Source: Rhodococcus sp. IITR03
Lineage (GTDB): Bacteria > Actinomycetota > Actinomycetes > Mycobacteriales > Mycobacteriaceae
NCBI GenBank assembly: GCA_001017865.1
Contig: LATQ01000001.1
Span: 1,184,982-1,194,804 of the forward strand
Reading direction: 5' to 3'
Length of the DNA stretch: 9,823 nucleotides
Shown here piece after piece: positions 7,867 to 9,823 of the stretch (its first letter is position 1; the number at the start of each line of letters is the position of its first letter). The notes beneath the pieces were generated by a model, which saw nothing but the letters and a program-made list of their open reading frames with translations, had not been told where the DNA came from and did not search any database. Both the position numbers and the translations under genes were made by a program.

Positions 7867-7903
7867 GGCCCTCGAGTGAGGCTCACGCCTCGAGCCTCCC
7901 GGC

Positions 7904-7932
7904 TTTCCAAGCAGCGAGGGAAGGCATAACGT
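7904..7932 (+). promoter_or_regulatory. Weak candidate promoter for dnaN
   Basis: TTTCCA (7904–7909) and TAACGT (7927–7932) are separated by 17 bp and resemble actinobacterial −35 and −10 elements. They lie about 100 bp before dnaN. A second −10-like TAGACT at 7989–7994 lacks a matching −35. Both are judged by eye only. Confidence 0.25.
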
Positions 7933-8028
7933 GGACCCGCATCCCCCGGCTCCGCCTCATCGGTGTCGGGGTTCTGTGACAGACTTCGTAGACTTGTCGA
8001 GACCACGATCGAAGGGATCCACCGGGCG

Positions 8029-9212
8029 ATGGAGCTGGGAAGTATGAAGTTTCGTGTGCCTCGCGAGGACTTCGCTGATTCCGTTGCATGGGTTGCCCGA
8101 AGCCTTCCGTCGCGACCCCCCGTTCCCGTCCTGGGCGGTGTCCTGCTCGGAGCCGACGAACGCGGGCTGACGGTCTCGGGCTTCGACTACGAGGTATCTG
8201 CGCAGGTCCACGTCTCGGCCGAGGTCATCACCCCCGGTCAGGTGCTGGTGTCCGGCAAGCTGCTCGCCGACATCACTCGCGCGTTGCCCCACAAGCCTGT
8301 GGATGTCGTGCTCGACGGCACCCGCGTGCTCATCACGTGCGGTAGCGCCAAGTTCTCGCTCCCCACCATGCCTGTGGAGGACTACCCGCAGCTGCCCGCG
8401 CTCCCGCAGCAGACCGGTGCGCTCTCCGGCGATCTGTTCGCCGAGGCCATCAGCCAGGTCGCCGTCGCCGCCGGCAAGGACGACACGCTCCCTATGCTCA
8501 CGGGTATCCGAGTGGAGATCGAGGGCACCGACATGGTGCTCGCGGCCACCGACCGTTTCCGTCTCGCAGTGCGCAAGCTCGAGTGGATGCCCACCGCGGA
8601 GTCCACCAGCTCGGCCGTGCTCGTGCCCGCAAAGACCCTCTCCGAGGCCGCGAAAACTGTTGGCGGGTCGTCCAACTCCCCGGTCCAGCTCGCTCTCGGC
8701 AGCGGGTCGTCGGTGGCGCCGAGGGCCTGCTCGGCATCGTCGCCGAAGGTCGCCGCACCACCACGCGCCTGCTCGACGCCGAATTCCCCAAGTTCCGCCA
8801 GTTGCTCCCCAACGAGCACACCGCGATGGCGACCGTCGAGATCGCACCGCTGGTCGACGCGATCAAGCGTGTCGCGCTGGTCGCCGAGCGCGGTGCACAG
8901 GTCCGACTCGAGTTCACCGAGGGCAGCGTGATGCTGTCGGCCGGTGGCGACGACGCCGGCCGCGCCGAGGAATCGCATCCCGCGGAGTTCTTCGGTGAAC
9001 CGCTGATCATCGCGTTCAACCCCGGCTACCTGCTCGACGGCCTGACGTCGCTGCACACCGACAAGGTCTCGTTCGGGTTCACCACCTCGAGTCGTCCGGC
9101 CGTGCTGCGGCCGGCGCTCGACGAGGAGCCCGTGCCGGATTCCTCGGGTACGTTCGCCGCTCCGGACAGCGATTACACCTATCTGCTGATGCCGGTGCGC
9201 CTGCCGGGCTGA
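8029..9212 (+). CDS. dnaN: DnaN, DNA polymerase III beta sliding clamp (one apparent frame error)
   Basis: DnaN forms the dimeric ring that tethers DNA polymerase III and other partners to DNA. Restored length is 394 residues, the normal three-domain clamp. Recognisable blocks are VPVLGGVLL and [13 protein letters not shown] in the first domain, [11 protein letters not shown] and [20 protein letters not shown] and [10 protein letters not shown] in the second, and [25 protein letters not shown] and the C-terminal LLMPVRLPG in the third. The frame breaks near 8715, where LGSGSSV must continue as [18 protein letters not shown] with one extra G. Two starts are possible. ATG at 8029 gives [10 protein letters not shown], which I recall from rhodococci. 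ATG at 8044 has GGAG nine bases upstream and cannot be excluded. recF follows after 22 bp. Confidence 0.95.
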
Positions 9213-9234
9213 CCGGCCCCGAGACTGGAAAGCC

Positions 9235-9823
9235 GTGTACGTTCGCACCTTCTCGCTGCGCGACTTCCGTTCGTGGAGAACGTTTCCGCCGACCTCACTC
9301 CGGGGGCGACGGTCTTCGTCGGGCGCAACGGACACGGGAAGACCAACCTGCTCGAGGCCCTCGGATATCTGTCGACGCTCTCGTCGCACCGGGTGTCCTC
9401 CGACGGCCCGCTGCTGCGGGCCGGCACGTCGCGGGCGTTCGCCGGGGCGCTGGTCGTCAACAACGGTCGTGAGCTCGGTATCGACATCGAGATCAACGAG
9501 GGCAAGCAGAACCGGGCGCGGATCAACCAGTCGCCGGCCCGGCGTCCTCGAGAGATCCTCGGCATCCTCCGCACGGTGCTCTTCGCCCCGGAGGATCTGT
9601 CGCTCGTGCGCGGCGACCCGGGCGATCGCCGGCGGTTTCTCGACGAACTGCTCAGCACGCGTTTCCCGCGGATGAGCGGGGTGCGGGCCGACTACGACAA
9701 GGTGCTGCGCCAGCGATCCGCCCTGCTCAAGACCGCGGGGGGAGCGCTGCGGCGCGGGAGTCGCTCGAGCGACGGGGCGAAGTGCTCTGCGACCCTCGAC
9801 GTGTGGGACGGCCATCTCGCGGC
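9235..9823 (+). CDS. recF: RecF recombination/repair ATPase, N-terminal part (one apparent frame error; cut by window edge)
   Basis: RecF acts with RecO and RecR to load RecA at single-strand gaps and stalled forks. About 196 residues are present and the gene continues beyond the window. The start [14 protein letters not shown] matches the family opening, and the ABC/SMC-like Walker A GRNGHGKT lies at about 30–37, followed by [16 protein letters not shown]. Further blocks are [25 protein letters not shown] and LDVWDGHLA. The signature motif and Walker B lie outside the window. The frame breaks near 9276, where FRSW needs one more G to continue as [16 protein letters not shown]. The GTG start at 9235 has GGAAAG upstream and follows dnaN by 22 bp, as in the usual dnaN–recF operon. 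Confidence 0.93.

Larger units (their letters stand above)
7532..7894. repeat. Array of ten CTCGAG palindromes across oriC
   Basis: CTCGAG occurs at 7532, 7539, 7589, 7679, 7700, 7711, 7723, 7738, 7871 and 7889. Five of these fall within 65 bp (7679–7743). Neighbouring copies create inverted repeats such as CTCGAGGA (7679–7686) with TCCTCGAG (7698–7705), and GAACTC with GAGTTC (7705–7719). The motif is also frequent in coding DNA here as Leu–Glu, but no codon constraint applies in this gap. No function can be assigned from sequence. Confidence 0.75.
7529..8028. other. oriC: Chromosomal replication origin region (oriC)
   Basis: The roughly 500 bp between dnaA and dnaN contain no credible gene but have the features of an actinobacterial origin: about ten DnaA-box-like 9-mers on both strands between 7548 and 7866, an AT-rich stretch at 7796–7840, and several inverted repeats. 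In Mycobacterium and Streptomyces the functional origin lies in this same gap. The boundaries given are the flanking genes. The box-bearing core is 7548–7866, and the last ~160 bp probably carries the dnaN promoter. A remarkable number of CTCGAG palindromes overlies the region. Confidence 0.92.

Noticed and set aside
7532..7894. A CRISPR array, suggested by the recurring CTCGAG motif
   Set aside because: The repeat unit is only six bases, the spacing varies from 7 to 133 bp, and there is no longer conserved repeat and no cas gene.
8382..9815. Open frame of 477 codons on the minus strand opposite dnaN and recF
   Set aside because: It lies antisense to well-supported dnaN and recF. Long antisense frames are expected in GC-rich DNA, and its translation resembles no family.

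Overview
This window is the replication-origin neighbourhood of a high-GC actinobacterial chromosome. The gene order is parB–parA–rsmG–jag–yidC–yidD–rnpA–rpmH on the minus strand, then dnaA–oriC–dnaN–recF on the plus strand. This is the classical order of Mycobacteriales. A long ParA N-terminal extension, the [10 protein letters not shown] start of DnaN and the overall sequence style point to Rhodococcus or a close relative. The genus is an inference from remembered protein sequences and was not tested.

Minus strand, 1–5198. The 5' part of parB runs off the left edge and overlaps parA by four bases. A ~620-bp gap upstream of parA holds three perfect parS sites. A fourth perfect parS lies inside the start of parA, and a fifth, with one mismatch, lies inside the start of rsmG. 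Then come rsmG (16S rRNA m7G methyltransferase), jag (KH/R3H RNA-binding protein), yidC (membrane insertase), yidD, rnpA (RNase P protein; its stop overlaps the yidD start) and rpmH (ribosomal protein L34). Together they cover chromosome segregation, rRNA and tRNA maturation, and membrane-protein insertion.

Centre and right, 5199–9823. A 585-bp region separates the diverging rpmH and dnaA and carries DnaA boxes just before dnaA. The dnaA gene is followed by a ~500-bp oriC with many DnaA boxes, an AT-rich unwinding candidate, a 10-bp perfect hairpin and an unusual density of the palindrome CTCGAG. dnaN (beta clamp) and recF (cut by the right edge) follow closely spaced. DnaA opens oriC, DnaN clamps the polymerase, and ParA/ParB/parS segregate the new origins.

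The main caution is data quality. Thirteen single-base frame breaks interrupt eight of the eleven genes, nearly all of which belong to families normally essential or universally conserved. Twelve are fixed by adding one base and one by removing one base, usually in a short G/C run. I read these as sequencing or assembly errors and give whole-gene coordinates. I see no transposon, CRISPR array, rRNA, tRNA or clearly new multi-gene system. The most novel-looking signals are noncoding: the CTCGAG array, the DnaA-box hairpins, and a possible leaderless small ORF before dnaA.
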